Part shown: in pieces, positions 50,305-61,663 of the stretch | Layout: each line of letters starts with the position of its first letter | Position numbering within the stretch: the first letter of the stretch is position 1 | Assembly (NCBI RefSeq): GCF_004770895.1 | Contig: NZ_RQHS01000010.1 | Coordinates: 344,878 to 408,877, forward strand | Direction of reading: 5' to 3' | DNA length: 64,000 nt | Source: Leptospira dzoumogneensis | GTDB lineage: Bacteria; Spirochaetota; Leptospiria; Leptospirales; Leptospiraceae | Position numbers and translations under genes: made by a program | Notes under the pieces: model-generated | Seen by the model: only the letters and a program-made list of their open reading frames with translations | What the model was told of the DNA's origin: nothing | Databases searched by the model: none

Positions 50305-51432
50305 TTACTCGCCCAACTCCTTAATGATAAACTGAGTGCTATCGTAAGGGTTTGGTGTTTTTATATAAACTTTCTTCACTAATTTTCCGGGGCGTCCTAA
50401 GACCACTTTAGGTTTTCCGTTTTGGATCATCTCCACTGCGGAACCGTCACCTACTTTGATCTCCAGACGATCTTTCGCTTCTAGGGTTTTATTTTCTCCG
50501 CCTTGAACAAGGCCTCTAAATCCCATCTGCCCGTCTATCATGAACTCTGCATAACTTGGTTTAGAGAAAAATAATGTGACTTGGATCGGAACATCACCTA
50601 AAGTTTTGGTGGAATCCTCACCTTGAGGATTAGACTGTACAGCAGCGCCTTGTTTCTCTTCTTCACTTAAAGAAACTAAAACTTTTGCGGAACTTCCGGT
50701 CACACTTTGAGCTGCGATCCTGATACTTCTGCGTAAGGAAGAAATTTCAGGAATAGAATAGCTAAGAACTTTTTCCTGTCCTTCGGACAATCTGAATTTG
50801 TAAACGGTCAATTCAGGATACACGTTAAAAGCAAGAACCGCAGTATTCGTATCGGATCCTTGTTCTACGGAAGAAATGAAAAGTTTACACTGCTGGTTAG
50901 AAGCGCTAAAGCTCACTCCTTGGTTCGCAGTTAAAATAAAACTTTCAGGTCTTGTTTCCGGAACGGAACGATTGATAAAATCTATATTTTCCGGGATCTC
51001 CAATCTTCTTCCACTTTCTTCCGCGACATCGTCGCCGGAAGAAGATCCGTCAATGAAGGTATACAGTAGAACCGCAGCAATCGCCACCATTAAAACTGAG
51101 ATAGCGGTGATCAGCTTGTTCTTATCGAAGTTTAGATCATAATAAAAACTGGAAGTAGGTTTGGTGAGTTCTTCTAGAGGAGCCTGGGACTCTTCTATCT
51201 TCTCACCTCTGTATAAATTGATCAGCATCCCCGTGTCTAATTTTAAGTAACTACCGTAGTTTTTCAAAAATCCTATGGTAAAAGTTTCTCCAGGGAACTG
51301 AGCGTAATCCTCAGTTTCCAATGCGAGAATGTACTTAACGGAAATATTCGTATCCTTAGATACGTCCTTTACAGTGAGCTTTTTTTCTTCCCTAGCCTCT
51401 CTAAGGATTTGCCCTACTCGTTTCTGATTCAA
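50305..51432 (-). CDS. RodZ-like helix-turn-helix membrane protein
   Basis: The 375-residue protein has an N-terminal cytoplasmic HTH of the RodZ type ([61 protein letters not shown]), a linker, one membrane helix at about residues 108-127 ([20 protein letters not shown]) and a beta-rich periplasmic C-terminal domain resembling DUF4115. RodZ links MreB to the cell-wall machinery and keeps rod shape; in a helical spirochaete it may interact with bactofilin or MreB, which is inference. It follows lolA by 25 bp. Confidence 0.82.
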   Translation of the reverse strand: MNQKRVGQILREAREEKKLTVKDVSKDTNISVKYILALETEDYAQFPGETFTIGFLKNYGSYLKLDTGMLINLYRGEKIEESQAPLEELTKPTSSFYYDLNFDKNKLITAISVLMVAIAAVLLYTFIDGSSSGDDVAEESGRRLEIPENIDFINRSVPETRPESFILTANQGVSFSASNQQCKLFISSVEQGSDTNTAVLAFNVYPELTVYKFRLSEGQEKVLSYSIPEISSLRRSIRIAAQSVTGSSAKVLVSLSEEEKQGAAVQSNPQGEDSTKTLGDVPIQVTLFFSKPSYAEFMIDGQMGFRGLVQGGENKTLEAKDRLEIKVGDGSAVEMIQNGKPKVVLGRPGKLVKKVYIKTPNPYDSTQFIIKELGE

Positions 51433-51457
51433 TTTCGCTCTCCTTTCCTAGGAAGAT

Positions 51458-52189
51458 CTATTCTTCCGACACCAAGGGGTTATTTACGATTTTAGAATTA
51501 CCGTCCGGACGGAAATTAAATACTCCGTCCTCGATATCCGCGTTCGCATCCAATCCGAAAAATTCTACGGTAGTGGTTTTGCCTCTTCCGTCACTCGCAA
51601 CTGCCTTTTTGATAAAGGAAGTTTGTGCATCCACGTAGAGGGTCATAGTTTCGTAACCGCCGATCTTTTCTCTTTGTTCCAAAGCCAATACGAAATATTG
51701 ACGATTGTCCTTAGGAGAGACCTGAGGTTGTTCTATGGACTCGAATTTATAATGATACTTTCTGAAAATCCTGGAAAGGCCCTCCTCCGTCATTGGAGAA
51801 AAAATAGGACCGGATTTATTAGATTTATTTAATGTAAGATCCTGCTTTCCGGCTGCGTTCAATCTTTTGATGAAGATCCAAAGAGTTTTGCCGTCGGAAA
51901 CGATCTCGTCACCGGAAGGATCAGAGAATTCATATTTGATCTTTCCGCCCTTCTTATAATAGCAGACACCTTTTTTAGTGACCACTTTTTTGTTCGATTC
52001 CGTTTGGATCACGAAATCAGCCTTATAAGATTTGAGGTCCGAAAAAGTTTTTCTGACTTTTTTAACCACTTCAGAAGGTGAATTCCAATGGTGTTTCGCG
52101 GAAGACTGAGCGCCCAGGGAGAAGCTGCCGAATAAAACGACAATGCCTAGGGCGATAAATATAGAACGATTGCTTCTGGTATCTTTCAT
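51458..52189 (-). CDS. lolA: LolA-like outer-membrane lipoprotein carrier
   Basis: Periplasmic chaperone that ferries lipoproteins from LolCDE to the outer membrane. The 243 residues have a signal peptide ([20 protein letters not shown]) and an unclosed beta-barrel fold: [65 protein letters not shown]. The [13 protein letters not shown] and the final [17 protein letters not shown] segments match LolA. There is no LolB gene nearby, as is usual outside gamma/beta-proteobacteria. Confidence 0.87.
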   Translation of the reverse strand: MKDTRSNRSIFIALGIVVLFGSFSLGAQSSAKHHWNSPSEVVKKVRKTFSDLKSYKADFVIQTESNKKVVTKKGVCYYKKGGKIKYEFSDPSGDEIVSDGKTLWIFIKRLNAAGKQDLTLNKSNKSGPIFSPMTEEGLSRIFRKYHYKFESIEQPQVSPKDNRQYFVLALEQREKIGGYETMTLYVDAQTSFIKKAVASDGRGKTTTVEFFGLDANADIEDGVFNFRPDGNSKIVNNPLVSEE

Positions 52190-52257
52190 TCTCAGGTAAT
52201 GCAGGGATTTTTTTCCAGGATGGCGAGTATCCGCCCCACTGTCACTTGGTTTCTTTT

Positions 52258-52283
52258 CCCGGCCTGGAAATTCCTAGACCGGG
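52258..52283 (-). other. Hairpin between ftsK and lolA
   Basis: On the minus strand CCCGG-TCTAGGAATTTCCAGG-CCGGG forms a long imperfect stem 9 bp after the ftsK stop. It lacks a following T-tract on that strand; it may be a weak terminator or processing site. Confidence 0.35.
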
Positions 52284-52291
52284 TCGAATTT

Positions 52292-55114
52292 TTAAGCGGA
52301 CCTTAAAATTTCCCGTCCCTTAGATCCCAGGATCGGAGAAACGTATCCCCTTTCTTCCATTAATTCCATGATCCGAGCCGCCCTGTTATAGCCGATTTTC
52401 AAACGTCTTTGCAAGTAGCTTGCACTTGCCTTTCTATCCGTTCTTACGATTTCCCAGGCCTTATCGAATAGTTCCTCGTCCATCTCTTCTGCGGATTCAG
52501 ATTCGGTTTCTTCTTCCAGATCGAATTCTACGTAGGTAGGAGCTCCGTATTTTTTGGCCTCTTCCACGATCTTCTCAATTTCTTCCTCAGAAATAAACGG
52601 AGCCTGGATCCTTGCCAGGTCCGCGGAAGTAGGAGACTTATACAACATATCTCCTTTTCCAAGAAGTGACTCGGCACCGTTCATATCCAGAATGATCTTG
52701 GAGTCAGTTTTTTGGGCCACATGGAATGCGATCCTTGCAGGACAGTTCGCTTTGATAAGACCGGTGATCACATCCACGGAAGGTCTTTGGGTCGCCATCA
52801 CTAGGTGGATCCCGACCGCTCTGGACTTCTGGCTGATACGAGTGATCGCATCTTCCAGATCTTTTCCGGAAACCATCATCAGGTCGGCAAGCTCGTCGAT
52901 GAACACCACAAGATAAGGCATTTTATTATAACCTTCTTTGTGATAATGTTCTTCTACCTTCTCATTATAAGAACGGAAGTCCCTGCATTTCAATTGGGAA
53001 ACAGCCTCATAACGTGCTTCCATTTCCTGGATCACCCAAGAGAGGGACTTGGTTGCTTTACGAGCATCCTTGATCACAGGCATAAGAAGATGAGGAATAT
53101 CCTCGAATAGAGTAAGTTCCACCATCTTAGGATCTATCATGATAAAACGGACTTCTTCCGGCGAAAGATTTAGAACGAGAGAAGCGATCATTGCATTCAA
53201 ACAGACCGACTTACCGGAACCTGTAGTTCCTGCCACAAGCAAGTGAGGAAGTTTATTCAGATCGATGGATACAAGCTTACCCGAGATATCCTTACCGATC
53301 ACTATGTTCAGATCTTTTTTAGGTTTAGGAGCTAAAGAAGAACGTAATATATCCCCAAGGAAAACATCCTCTCTATGTTTGTTAGGGACTTCAATACCGA
53401 TCGTGGATTTACCAGGGATAGGTGCAACGATACGAATATTCTTAACTGCAAGATACATTCTAAGCTCGTCAGTCAAAGAAGTGATCCTTCCTAACTTCAC
53501 CCCAGGAGGAGGAGTGAGTTCATAACGAGTGATGATAGGACCTCTTTCCCAGCCTACAACCTTAGCTTCGTAGCCGTATACTTTCAGGGCATTCTCAATC
53601 TCGAATGCAACCTTTTCGGATTCCACTTTGAAAAGTGCATCCTGGACTTTTGTAGGATTACTCTTCAAACGGTTCAGAGGAATATGATACACGGAACGTT
53701 TAGAACGGAATATCGGCACCATAGAAACGGGTGAAAAAGGAAGTTCGGATTGTTTTGATTTCTTTTCTGGAGTGGATGTTGGAACTCCAACAACTGGAGA
53801 AGGTAACGTACTCGGAATTACCACCTCCGGCGTTACAACCGCCTTAGGCTCTTCTACTTCCTCAATTTCTTCTAACTCGTCTGAGTCTTCCGCTTCTTCC
53901 TCGTATTCTTCTTCAGAGTCTTCCAGTTCTTCTAAAGAATCTTCCTCTTCGGTCCATTCTTCCAGCTCATCTTCTTCCGAAGAAAAGTTTTGGATGTTTG
54001 CAGGAATCTCTTCCGGTTCTATTGTCTCGAGCGGACCTTCTTCTTTTGTAAAAGAAAGAACTGCAGATCTTTCGCTTTCGCTGCGAAGATCTAAAATCTC
54101 CCAAACTTTTTTAGAAGAAGCTGCCGGAACTTCTTCTTTTTTTTCCTGAATTCCATACACCTTCTCCACAAGACGAGAAGAAGCGGTTTGGAATTGGAAA
54201 ATCTTTCTATCATCCTCAAAAAAACCTTGGAGAAGGCCTGAATTCCTATATTGCACGTTAGATTCTTTTAGATCTGCGACCTTAGAATTGCCCTTTGCTT
54301 TTTGGATATAAGATTCCAAATTAGCAGTAGTTTTCACTGGATTTTGTTTTTCTGAAGAAGGCCCCGAAACTTCTCTACGAAACCAAGGAGGCACATTCTC
54401 TTCCGAAACTTCAGTGTCTGTTTCTTTCCAAGAACATACGGTATTCATCATACTTGAAAGACCTTTCGACCAATCGGCAGATTTGTTTTTAGCAAATGCT
54501 GGTTCGTAATTTGGGATATCTTCTTCTTTTTTGGTTCTTCCACTCATATAACCGGAAAGCCATTGCTCCTTCCAGTCCCGGCCGCTTTGTGCAAGAAGCC
54601 TTCCTAAAAAATGGACCGGAGATTCGTTCAGATAAACTAGTATACCGTAAAAATAGACCACGAAATGGATCAGAAGTCTTCCTGTAGAACCGAGAAGATA
54701 TTCCAAAGCCACGGCTAATGCTTGGCCGAGAACTCCACCGTTAGACGCGAATGGAACCGTCGAAACATTTCCGAAAACGTTCAGGCTCACAGCAACCGCG
54801 AGTAAGAATAATGGAATAGTAAGAAGTTTGTTCGTAACATCCTGAGCAGGTTTTGCGAGAAGTATCCCACCGGTCAGAATGAGCATGATGCCTGGAACAA
54901 AAGAAGCGTTCCCGAATAAGTATAAAAATCCCCAGGAAAGATAATGGCCAAGCCTTCCGAAAAGGTTCGCCTCCACTCCATTTTCAGCAATGGTGAAAGA
55001 ACCCAGAGAAAGGGTCAGGAAAATCCCTGTAAAAAGTATAAGATACGGCAATGCCGCTCGTCCCTTTTCCCAAATCGCTATATTTTGTCCGACTATTTGG
55101 TCCCTTCTATCCAT
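52292..55114 (-). CDS. ftsK: DNA translocase FtsK/SpoIIIE
   Basis: Pumps DNA during division to resolve chromosome ends. The 940-residue protein has four N-terminal membrane helices (first [20 protein letters not shown]), a long linker with a very acidic stretch ([20 protein letters not shown] and on), then the motor: Walker [15 protein letters not shown], Walker [32 protein letters not shown], and the C-terminal winged-helix gamma domain ([19 protein letters not shown]) that reads KOPS. The linker segment VVGVPTS is encoded by a perfect copy of the palindromic core of the dispersed repeat. Confidence 0.96.
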   Translation of the reverse strand: MDRRDQIVGQNIAIWEKGRAALPYLILFTGIFLTLSLGSFTIAENGVEANLFGRLGHYLSWGFLYLFGNASFVPGIMLILTGGILLAKPAQDVTNKLLTIPLFLLAVAVSLNVFGNVSTVPFASNGGVLGQALAVALEYLLGSTGRLLIHFVVYFYGILVYLNESPVHFLGRLLAQSGRDWKEQWLSGYMSGRTKKEEDIPNYEPAFAKNKSADWSKGLSSMMNTVCSWKETDTEVSEENVPPWFRREVSGPSSEKQNPVKTTANLESYIQKAKGNSKVADLKESNVQYRNSGLLQGFFEDDRKIFQFQTASSRLVEKVYGIQEKKEEVPAASSKKVWEILDLRSESERSAVLSFTKEEGPLETIEPEEIPANIQNFSSEEDELEEWTEEEDSLEELEDSEEEYEEEAEDSDELEEIEEVEEPKAVVTPEVVIPSTLPSPVVGVPTSTPEKKSKQSELPFSPVSMVPIFRSKRSVYHIPLNRLKSNPTKVQDALFKVESEKVAFEIENALKVYGYEAKVVGWERGPIITRYELTPPPGVKLGRITSLTDELRMYLAVKNIRIVAPIPGKSTIGIEVPNKHREDVFLGDILRSSLAPKPKKDLNIVIGKDISGKLVSIDLNKLPHLLVAGTTGSGKSVCLNAMIASLVLNLSPEEVRFIMIDPKMVELTLFEDIPHLLMPVIKDARKATKSLSWVIQEMEARYEAVSQLKCRDFRSYNEKVEEHYHKEGYNKMPYLVVFIDELADLMMVSGKDLEDAITRISQKSRAVGIHLVMATQRPSVDVITGLIKANCPARIAFHVAQKTDSKIILDMNGAESLLGKGDMLYKSPTSADLARIQAPFISEEEIEKIVEEAKKYGAPTYVEFDLEEETESESAEEMDEELFDKAWEIVRTDRKASASYLQRRLKIGYNRAARIMELMEERGYVSPILGSKGREILRSA
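53777..53792. repeat. Repeat-core palindrome inside ftsK
   Basis: TGTTGGA-AC-TCCAACA, identical in form to the cores of R2-R5 (TGTWGGA-NN-TCCWACA), occurs in the part of ftsK that encodes the disordered linker. Flanking CACGCAGAG arms are absent. Confidence 0.6.
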
Positions 55115-55206
55115 ACTCTCTAAGAATCGGCAGAAATCCGGAATCCGAAAAGAGACAAAATATCGGAAAACGTCCGCACAGGGCCCACTGAGAACACGGA
55201 GTTAGG

Positions 55207-55292
55207 CACGCAGAGTCGCGAAGGCGCGGAGTTTTTCAAGGAAAGTATCCCTAAAAATCTTCTCTCTCTCTGCGACTTTGCGCCTCTGCGTG
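55207..55292. repeat. Dispersed dyad repeat, copy R7
   Basis: Left arm CACGCAGAGTCGCGAAGGCG at 55207-55226 and right arm CTCTGCGACTTTGCGCCTCT at 55268-55287, ending at 55292. The palindromic core is missing. Over its right arm the copy is identical to R8 for about 31 bp. It lies in the divergent gap between ftsK and the antitoxin gene. Confidence 0.8.
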
Positions 55293-55370
55293 AGAAAAGC
55301 GCTACGCCTCTCTTCAAAACTCGATGTCTCCCCCAATGGAATGAGTTTTCCGGCCTACTTTCGATTTTTT

Positions 55371-55426
55371 GGTTGAAAATTCAAATCAACCAGTTAATAG
55401 ACTAGTGTTTACAATGAACGTAAACA
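55371..55426. promoter_or_regulatory. Dyads and possible promoter of the toxin-antitoxin operon
   Basis: Two dyads: GGTTGA-N9-TCAACC (55371-55391, with TTGAA-AA-TTCAA nested) and TGTTTAC-N7-GTAAACA (55406-55426). The second contains TACAAT (55410-55415), a good -10 hexamer, and ends at the antitoxin ATG 55426, so transcription would begin only a few bases before that codon. Self-binding of Phd-type antitoxins to such dyads is the usual mode of control. Confidence 0.5.
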
Positions 55427-55665
55427 TGGAATCGGTTTCCGCCTTCCAGGCTAAGACCCATTTATCGGAATTACTCAAAAAAGTACAAACAGGAGAAGTA
55501 TTTGTGATCACACACAGAGGAAAACCGATCGCTAAACTTGTTCCCTTTTCGGAAGAGATCGAATTCGATCCCAAAGAGGGACTTAGCACATTAAAAAAAA
55601 TCAGAGCCAGCATTTCTTCGAAGGTAAATATTAAAGAATTTATCAACGAAGGCCGCAAATGGTAA
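55426..55665 (+). CDS. Phd/YefM-family antitoxin
   Basis: A 79-residue protein beginning MESVSAFQAKTHLSELLKKV and continuing TGEVFVITHRGKPIAKLVPF, the standard Phd/YefM fold: N-terminal DNA-binding dimer and a C-terminal toxin-wrapping tail (TLKKIRASISSKVNIKEFIN). In-frame upstream starts (ATG 55414, TTG 55369) exist; I prefer 55426, where the conserved domain begins and the dyad ends. None has a clear ribosome site. The stop overlaps the toxin ATG by 7 bp, the classic antitoxin-toxin order. Neutralises the PIN toxin and probably represses the operon. Confidence 0.88.
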   Translation: MESVSAFQAKTHLSELLKKVQTGEVFVITHRGKPIAKLVPFSEEIEFDPKEGLSTLKKIRASISSKVNIKEFINEGRKW

Positions 55666-56078
55666 AACTCTGGGTTTTGGATTGTTCCTTAGCAGCAGCA
55701 AGTTTTCTACCGGACGAAAAGTCTCCTAAAGCAGATCAGTTCCTACAATCGATCGGCAAAAATGTCCGCGCGGTCGTCCCTACTCTTTGGTGGCACGAGT
55801 TTAATAACGTAATACTCGTTTCTAAAAGGAGAAAAAGACTGACTGATTCCCAAGGAAAACAGATCGTTTCTATCTTCGAATCACTTCCCATCGAATTCGA
55901 TATCAATCTTTCTTTCGAAGTATTTCGCCATATACAAGAACTGGCTCTGAACTATGAACTTTCTTCTTATGATGCTTCTTACTTAGAACTTTGTATCCGC
56001 AAAGGAGCAGGGATCGCCACACTGGACGAAAAAGTTTCTGGGGTAGCTAAAAAATTAAAGATAGAAGTTTTTAAATAA
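55659..56078 (+). CDS. vapC: VapC-type PIN-domain ribonuclease toxin
   Basis: The 139-residue PIN protein shows the acidic active-site set: D in VLDCSLAAASF, E in WWHEFNNVI, D in SSYDASYLELC and D in IATLDEKVSGVAKK. Such toxins cut tRNA or rRNA when the antitoxin is degraded. The gene overlaps the antitoxin, and repeat R8 begins with the base after its stop codon. All acidic residues are present, so it is probably active. Confidence 0.9.
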   Translation: MVKLWVLDCSLAAASFLPDEKSPKADQFLQSIGKNVRAVVPTLWWHEFNNVILVSKRRKRLTDSQGKQIVSIFESLPIEFDINLSFEVFRHIQELALNYELSSYDASYLELCIRKGAGIATLDEKVSGVAKKLKIEVFK

Positions 56079-56231
56079 GAGACGCAGAGTTGGGGTGAGG
56101 CGCGGCGTAGGAGTTTAGACACGCAGAGCCGCGAAGGCACAGAGTTTTTGTACAACCCCAAAATCTCTCCTCTCTGCGACTTTGCGCCTCTGCGTGAGAA
56201 TAGTTCTGTGTCTCTTTTCTCTCCGCGTCTC
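56079..56231. repeat. Dispersed dyad repeat, copy R8, with outer arms
   Basis: Outer arms GAGACGCAGAG (56079-56089) and CTCTCCGCGTCTC (56219-56231) enclose inner arms CACGCAGAGCCGCGAAGGCA (56120-56139) and CTCTGCGACTTTGCGCCTCT (56172-56191). A partial core GTAGGAGTT lies at 56107-56115. The copy starts directly after the vapC stop and its right end contains the dut stop codon. Confidence 0.8.
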
Positions 56232-56664
56232 AAAAACCGGTGCTACCGAAGCCGCCCGCTCCTCTTTCCGATTCAGGAAGTTCGTTCACTAATTCCCAAT
56301 CAGTATGCCAGGTGCGGCGGATGAGTAATTGAGCGATCCTAGTTTTATCTTCGAGAAGATATGGTTCTTTTCCCAGGTTGAGAAGAGGCACCATCAATTC
56401 TCCTCTATAATCCGAGTCGATTGTGCCCGGAGTATTCGGAATTAGGATCTTGAATTTAGTGGAAAATCCGGAGCGGGGTCTGATCTCGAAATGAAATCCT
56501 TCCGGAATCGCAAAAGAAAGTCCTGTAGGAACTAAAACGACTTCTCCCACAGGCAATGTCAGAGTGGAATCCAAACAAGCAGCAATATCATAACCTGCGG
56601 AACCTGAAGTTTTGATCTCAGGAAGAAGAGCCTTCTCTTTTAGTTTTTTTACCGGGATTTTCAT
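56230..56664 (-). CDS. dut: Deoxyuridine 5'-triphosphate nucleotidohydrolase
   Basis: Hydrolyses dUTP to dUMP, preventing uracil entry into DNA and feeding dTMP synthesis. All five trimeric dUTPase motifs are present in 144 residues: SGSAGYDIAA, RPRSGFSTK, NTPGTIDSDYRGEL, RIAQLLI and the C-terminal ERGAGGFGSTGF. The start is one base after the M16 protease stop. The stop codon sits in the end of repeat R8. Confidence 0.97.
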   Translation of the reverse strand: MKIPVKKLKEKALLPEIKTSGSAGYDIAACLDSTLTLPVGEVVLVPTGLSFAIPEGFHFEIRPRSGFSTKFKILIPNTPGTIDSDYRGELMVPLLNLGKEPYLLEDKTRIAQLLIRRTWHTDWELVNELPESERGAGGFGSTGF

Positions 56665-56665
56665 A

Positions 56666-57958
56666 TTAGTAAGAATAAGATCCGAAAATGGATTTAATTT
56701 TTTGTTCTTCTTTTGGTTTTAATTTTGCCAAAACGGAAAGATGTAATTGAGGTAATGCGAATATTTTTCGGACGGTCCCGTTGATCTCTTCTTCGGTTAC
56801 TGAATGGATCTCTTTGATCCTGTTTTCTAAAGAATTGTATTTTCCGTAATACAATTCTTGGAAAGCGATATTATTCATTCTACTTTCGGTATGCTCGTAA
56901 CCTATGGAAAGACTTCCTTCGTGGTTTGTTTTAGCGTCCTTCAATTCTTGGGAAGTCACTCCTTTATCCACAAAAAGTTTCACTTCTTCCAAGATCAGCT
57001 CCAAACTTTCCGCAAATCTTTCCTTGGAAGTGGAACATACGATCGAGTTGATCCCTATATCACGATAAGAAGAAGGGTAACTTGTGATATGATAACAAAG
57101 TCCTTTTTCTTCCCTGACTTTTTGGAATAAACGAGAAGACATTCCCCCGCCTAAAACATGTGTGAGAAGAGAAAGCCTGGTAGCATCGTGGAAATTTCGT
57201 GGGAAACCTTCTCCGCCTAAAATAAAATAAGCCTGTTCCGTTTCCTTATTCCCTTTGCGGAAATATCCGAATTCTTTTTTAGGAGTTTCGAATGTTCCTT
57301 CTTTCCCTTTTTTAACCGAATGGGAGAAGTATTTGGAGATCAGATCGAATACGAATTCAGGCTCATAATTTCCGGAAAGAGAAAGTATCATATTCTCCGG
57401 ATGATAATAGGTTTCGTAAAATTGTCTAAGGCTGGAAGGAGTCACTCCTCTGATAGAGGCTTCGGTTCCTATAATATCTCTTCCTAGAGAATTTTCTCTG
57501 AATAGATTATTATAATAAAAATCGTGGATAGCATCTTCCGGAGAATCTTCGTAACCTTTCATTTCTTCCAAAACAACTTCCGCTTCCGTGCGGATATCTT
57601 GGTCCCTAAATAAAGGTTGGAACATCATCTCTGAAAGTAATTCCAATCCGAGTTCCAGATCCCTGGAAGCTAAGGTTGCATGAAAGTAAGTGTATTCTCT
57701 GGAAGTGGCCGCGTTAGAGTAAGCTCCTACTCTTTCCCAATCTTCCGCCTGTTGTTTTGCAGTACGCTTTTCGGTGTCTTTAAAAAGCATATGTTCCAGG
57801 AAATGACAGTAACCTGCAGTTTCCAAGGTCTCGGACCTGGATCCTACTTTTACATACACTCCCATAGACACGCTTACTGAATAAGGAGCTCTTTGGAAAA
57901 GGACTACAAGTCCGTTCCCTAATGTTATTTTATGATTTTTTTCTTCTAGAAAAACCAA
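56666..57958 (-). CDS. M16 family zinc metalloprotease (processing-peptidase-like)
   Basis: The 430-residue protein has the inverted zinc motif HFLEH (in GYCHFLEHMLFKD) and the downstream Glu in EVVLEEMKGYEDSPEDA, then the second M16 half with GGGMSSRLFQKVREEKGLCYHI. These resemble B. subtilis YmfH/MlpA-like and mitochondrial processing peptidases. The place between pnp and dut is common in bacteria. The start is TTG 57958 with a weak ribosome site, close behind a strong hairpin. The substrate is unknown. Confidence 0.92.
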   Translation of the reverse strand: MVFLEEKNHKITLGNGLVVLFQRAPYSVSVSMGVYVKVGSRSETLETAGYCHFLEHMLFKDTEKRTAKQQAEDWERVGAYSNAATSREYTYFHATLASRDLELGLELLSEMMFQPLFRDQDIRTEAEVVLEEMKGYEDSPEDAIHDFYYNNLFRENSLGRDIIGTEASIRGVTPSSLRQFYETYYHPENMILSLSGNYEPEFVFDLISKYFSHSVKKGKEGTFETPKKEFGYFRKGNKETEQAYFILGGEGFPRNFHDATRLSLLTHVLGGGMSSRLFQKVREEKGLCYHITSYPSSYRDIGINSIVCSTSKERFAESLELILEEVKLFVDKGVTSQELKDAKTNHEGSLSIGYEHTESRMNNIAFQELYYGKYNSLENRIKEIHSVTEEEINGTVRKIFALPQLHLSVLAKLKPKEEQKIKSIFGSYSY

Positions 57959-57966
57959 TGTACTAC

Positions 57967-57987
57967 CCGGCGAAAAAATTTCGCCGG
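57967..57987 (-). other. Strong hairpin between pnp and the M16 protease gene
   Basis: CCGGCGAAA-AAA-TTTCGCCGG is a perfect 9-bp stem 12 bp beyond the pnp stop and 9 bp before the M16 start codon. No T-tract follows. It may protect or process the pnp mRNA end and limit M16 translation. Confidence 0.6.
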
Positions 57988-57999
57988 TCTGATTCGATT

Positions 58000-60087
<2,088 letters not shown>

Positions 60088-60101
60088 GAGAGGACTCCTG
60101 A

Positions 60102-60368
60102 TTACTTACGGAGTCCGAGAGCTTCGATTAGTTTTTTATAACGTTCTAGATCAGTACGTTTTAGGTATTCTTGCAATCTTTTACGCTTGCTGATAAGTTT
60201 AAGAAGACCGGTTTTAGAATGAAAATCTTTCTTATGAGTTTTAAAATGCTCGTTAAGATCTTTGATCTGAGCGTCTAGAAGTGCGATTTGGACTTCAGTG
60301 GAACCAGTGTCCCTTTGTCCTTTTGCAAATGTGGAAATAATTTGCTTCTTTTGTTCCGTAGTTACCAT
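60102..60368 (-). CDS. rpsO: 30S ribosomal protein S15
   Basis: The 88-residue protein binds 16S rRNA in the central domain. Typical: [60 protein letters not shown]. It is followed by pnp and preceded by truB, the classic order. A GC hairpin in its leader could serve processing or autoregulation. Confidence 0.98.
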   Translation of the reverse strand: MVTTEQKKQIISTFAKGQRDTGSTEVQIALLDAQIKDLNEHFKTHKKDFHSKTGLLKLISKRKRLQEYLKRTDLERYKKLIEALGLRK

Positions 60369-60396
60369 AGTTTGATTGTACCTGTTGCCAATTTTC

Positions 60397-60411
60397 GGGG
60401 GCCTAGCCCCC
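60397..60411 (-). other. GC-rich hairpin in the truB-rpsO gap
   Basis: GGGGGC-TAG-GCCCCC (read on the minus strand) lies 28 bp before the rpsO start and 8 bp after the truB stop. No T-tract follows, so it is more likely a processing or leader structure than a terminator. Confidence 0.55.
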
Positions 60412-60419
60412 TGTCCAAG

Positions 60420-61346
60420 CTAAATTTTAGAAAAGACCTTCAAATATTTATAAGAAAGGCTGCCAGGAAGTCCCTCCCTCCTGCAATACGCCAAAATCTC
60501 TCCTTCCGGAGAGGTAAGTAGGAACTCCTGAGCCGGGATCCAGTCCAGTTTGATCTTTTTCCCGTGAAAAACGTCTTTTACCTCGGTGCTGGGGATCTCC
60601 ACAGAAGGAATATCCAGAATTTCTTCCGGAGGATGGATGATTGCCTTTCCAAGCAGCAGAGCCTCGTAAGTATCCGCCTGCTCCAGTTTGAGTTTGCCCA
60701 CCTTGGTCCTATTCAAAGACTTAAGGCACATCGGGATCCCTGCTTCTTCAGCAATGTCCATGACTAACTTACGGATATAAGTCCCGCCTGAAACCCTGGT
60801 CTTCAATTTGAAACCTTCCGGGCAGAAGTCTCCAGCGGAGAATTCGAATATTTTGATCTTACGAATGCTTGGCGGAACAGAGATCCCTTCTCTAAATAAT
60901 TTTGCTCTTCTTTGTCCTTGCACTTTTAGTGCGGAAACTTCTGGCGCGATCTGCTCTTCCCAACCGGAAACCTTGGAAAGAATTTCTTCCAGTTTGGGCA
61001 TGGATTCCTGATACCATTTTTGGATCTTAGAAGTTTCCCAATCTTCTACCACTAAACCTTCTCTGTCGCCTGAGTCAGTGGAGAAGCCGAACTGAACGTC
61101 GGCTTCATACTCTTTGTCTTTTCCTAAAAATACTTGGGAGAAACTTGTAGAAGTGCCTACAGGAAGGACCATTAAACCGGAGGCAGCCTTGTCCAAGGTA
61201 CCGGTATGCCCTACTTTTTTGAGTCCGAGAGTCTTTTTGGCTTTTAAAACCAGATCGGAAGAAGTCATTCCAATCGGTTTATCCAAGAGCAGAAATCCGA
61301 ATTCAGTCCGGATTTGTTGGTTTTCTCGTAAGTCGGAGGGATTCAT
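60420..61346 (-). CDS. truB: tRNA pseudouridine-55 synthase
   Basis: Forms pseudouridine 55 in the T-loop of tRNAs. The 308 residues include FLLLDKPIGMTSSDLVLKAK, the catalytic-Asp segment KVGHTGTLDKAASGLMVLPVG, KDKEYEADVQFGFSTDSGDREG and RVSGGTYIRKLVMDIAEEAG. The ATG at 61346 has AAGG five bases upstream and lies 44 bp inside the end of rbfA; no later start would preserve the core. Confidence 0.96.
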   Translation of the reverse strand: MNPSDLRENQQIRTEFGFLLLDKPIGMTSSDLVLKAKKTLGLKKVGHTGTLDKAASGLMVLPVGTSTSFSQVFLGKDKEYEADVQFGFSTDSGDREGLVVEDWETSKIQKWYQESMPKLEEILSKVSGWEEQIAPEVSALKVQGQRRAKLFREGISVPPSIRKIKIFEFSAGDFCPEGFKLKTRVSGGTYIRKLVMDIAEEAGIPMCLKSLNRTKVGKLKLEQADTYEALLLGKAIIHPPEEILDIPSVEIPSTEVKDVFHGKKIKLDWIPAQEFLLTSPEGEILAYCRREGLPGSLSYKYLKVFSKI

Positions 61347-61656
61347 CTAAACCTTGGATATATTCTTCGTCCCAAACAAAACTCATCCGAGGTGTGATCC
61401 TAAGATTGAGTTTTGTGGAAAGAGTCGCGGCAAATTTACCCGAGGCGCTATTTAATCCAGCGAGTAATTTTTCCTTTTTTTTGTCCGTAACGATAGCCGT
61501 GACGTACACCTTTAGATTTTTGGAATCGTCCGAGAGTTCCGATCTGTGAACGGAAACCATATGGACCCTAGGGTCCTTGACTTTTCCGGCCAGGATCATC
61601 ATGGCGACGGTCCGAACCGTCTCCGCTTCGATTTTCCTTTTACGGATCGGATTCAC
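61303..61656 (-). CDS. rbfA: 30S ribosome-binding factor A
   Basis: Binds the 30S precursor during 16S rRNA 5'-end maturation. The 117 residues have the KH-like fold: NPIRKRKIEAETVRTVAMMI, LAGKVKDPRVHMVSVHRSEL, SDDSKNLKVYVTAIV, and LRITPRMSFVWDEEYIQGLD. It starts 7 bp after the infB stop and its last 44 bp overlap truB. Confidence 0.95.
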   Translation of the reverse strand: MNPIRKRKIEAETVRTVAMMILAGKVKDPRVHMVSVHRSELSDDSKNLKVYVTAIVTDKKKEKLLAGLNSASGKFAATLSTKLNLRITPRMSFVWDEEYIQGLDESLRLTRKPTNPD

Positions 61657-61663
61657 TCTAACA

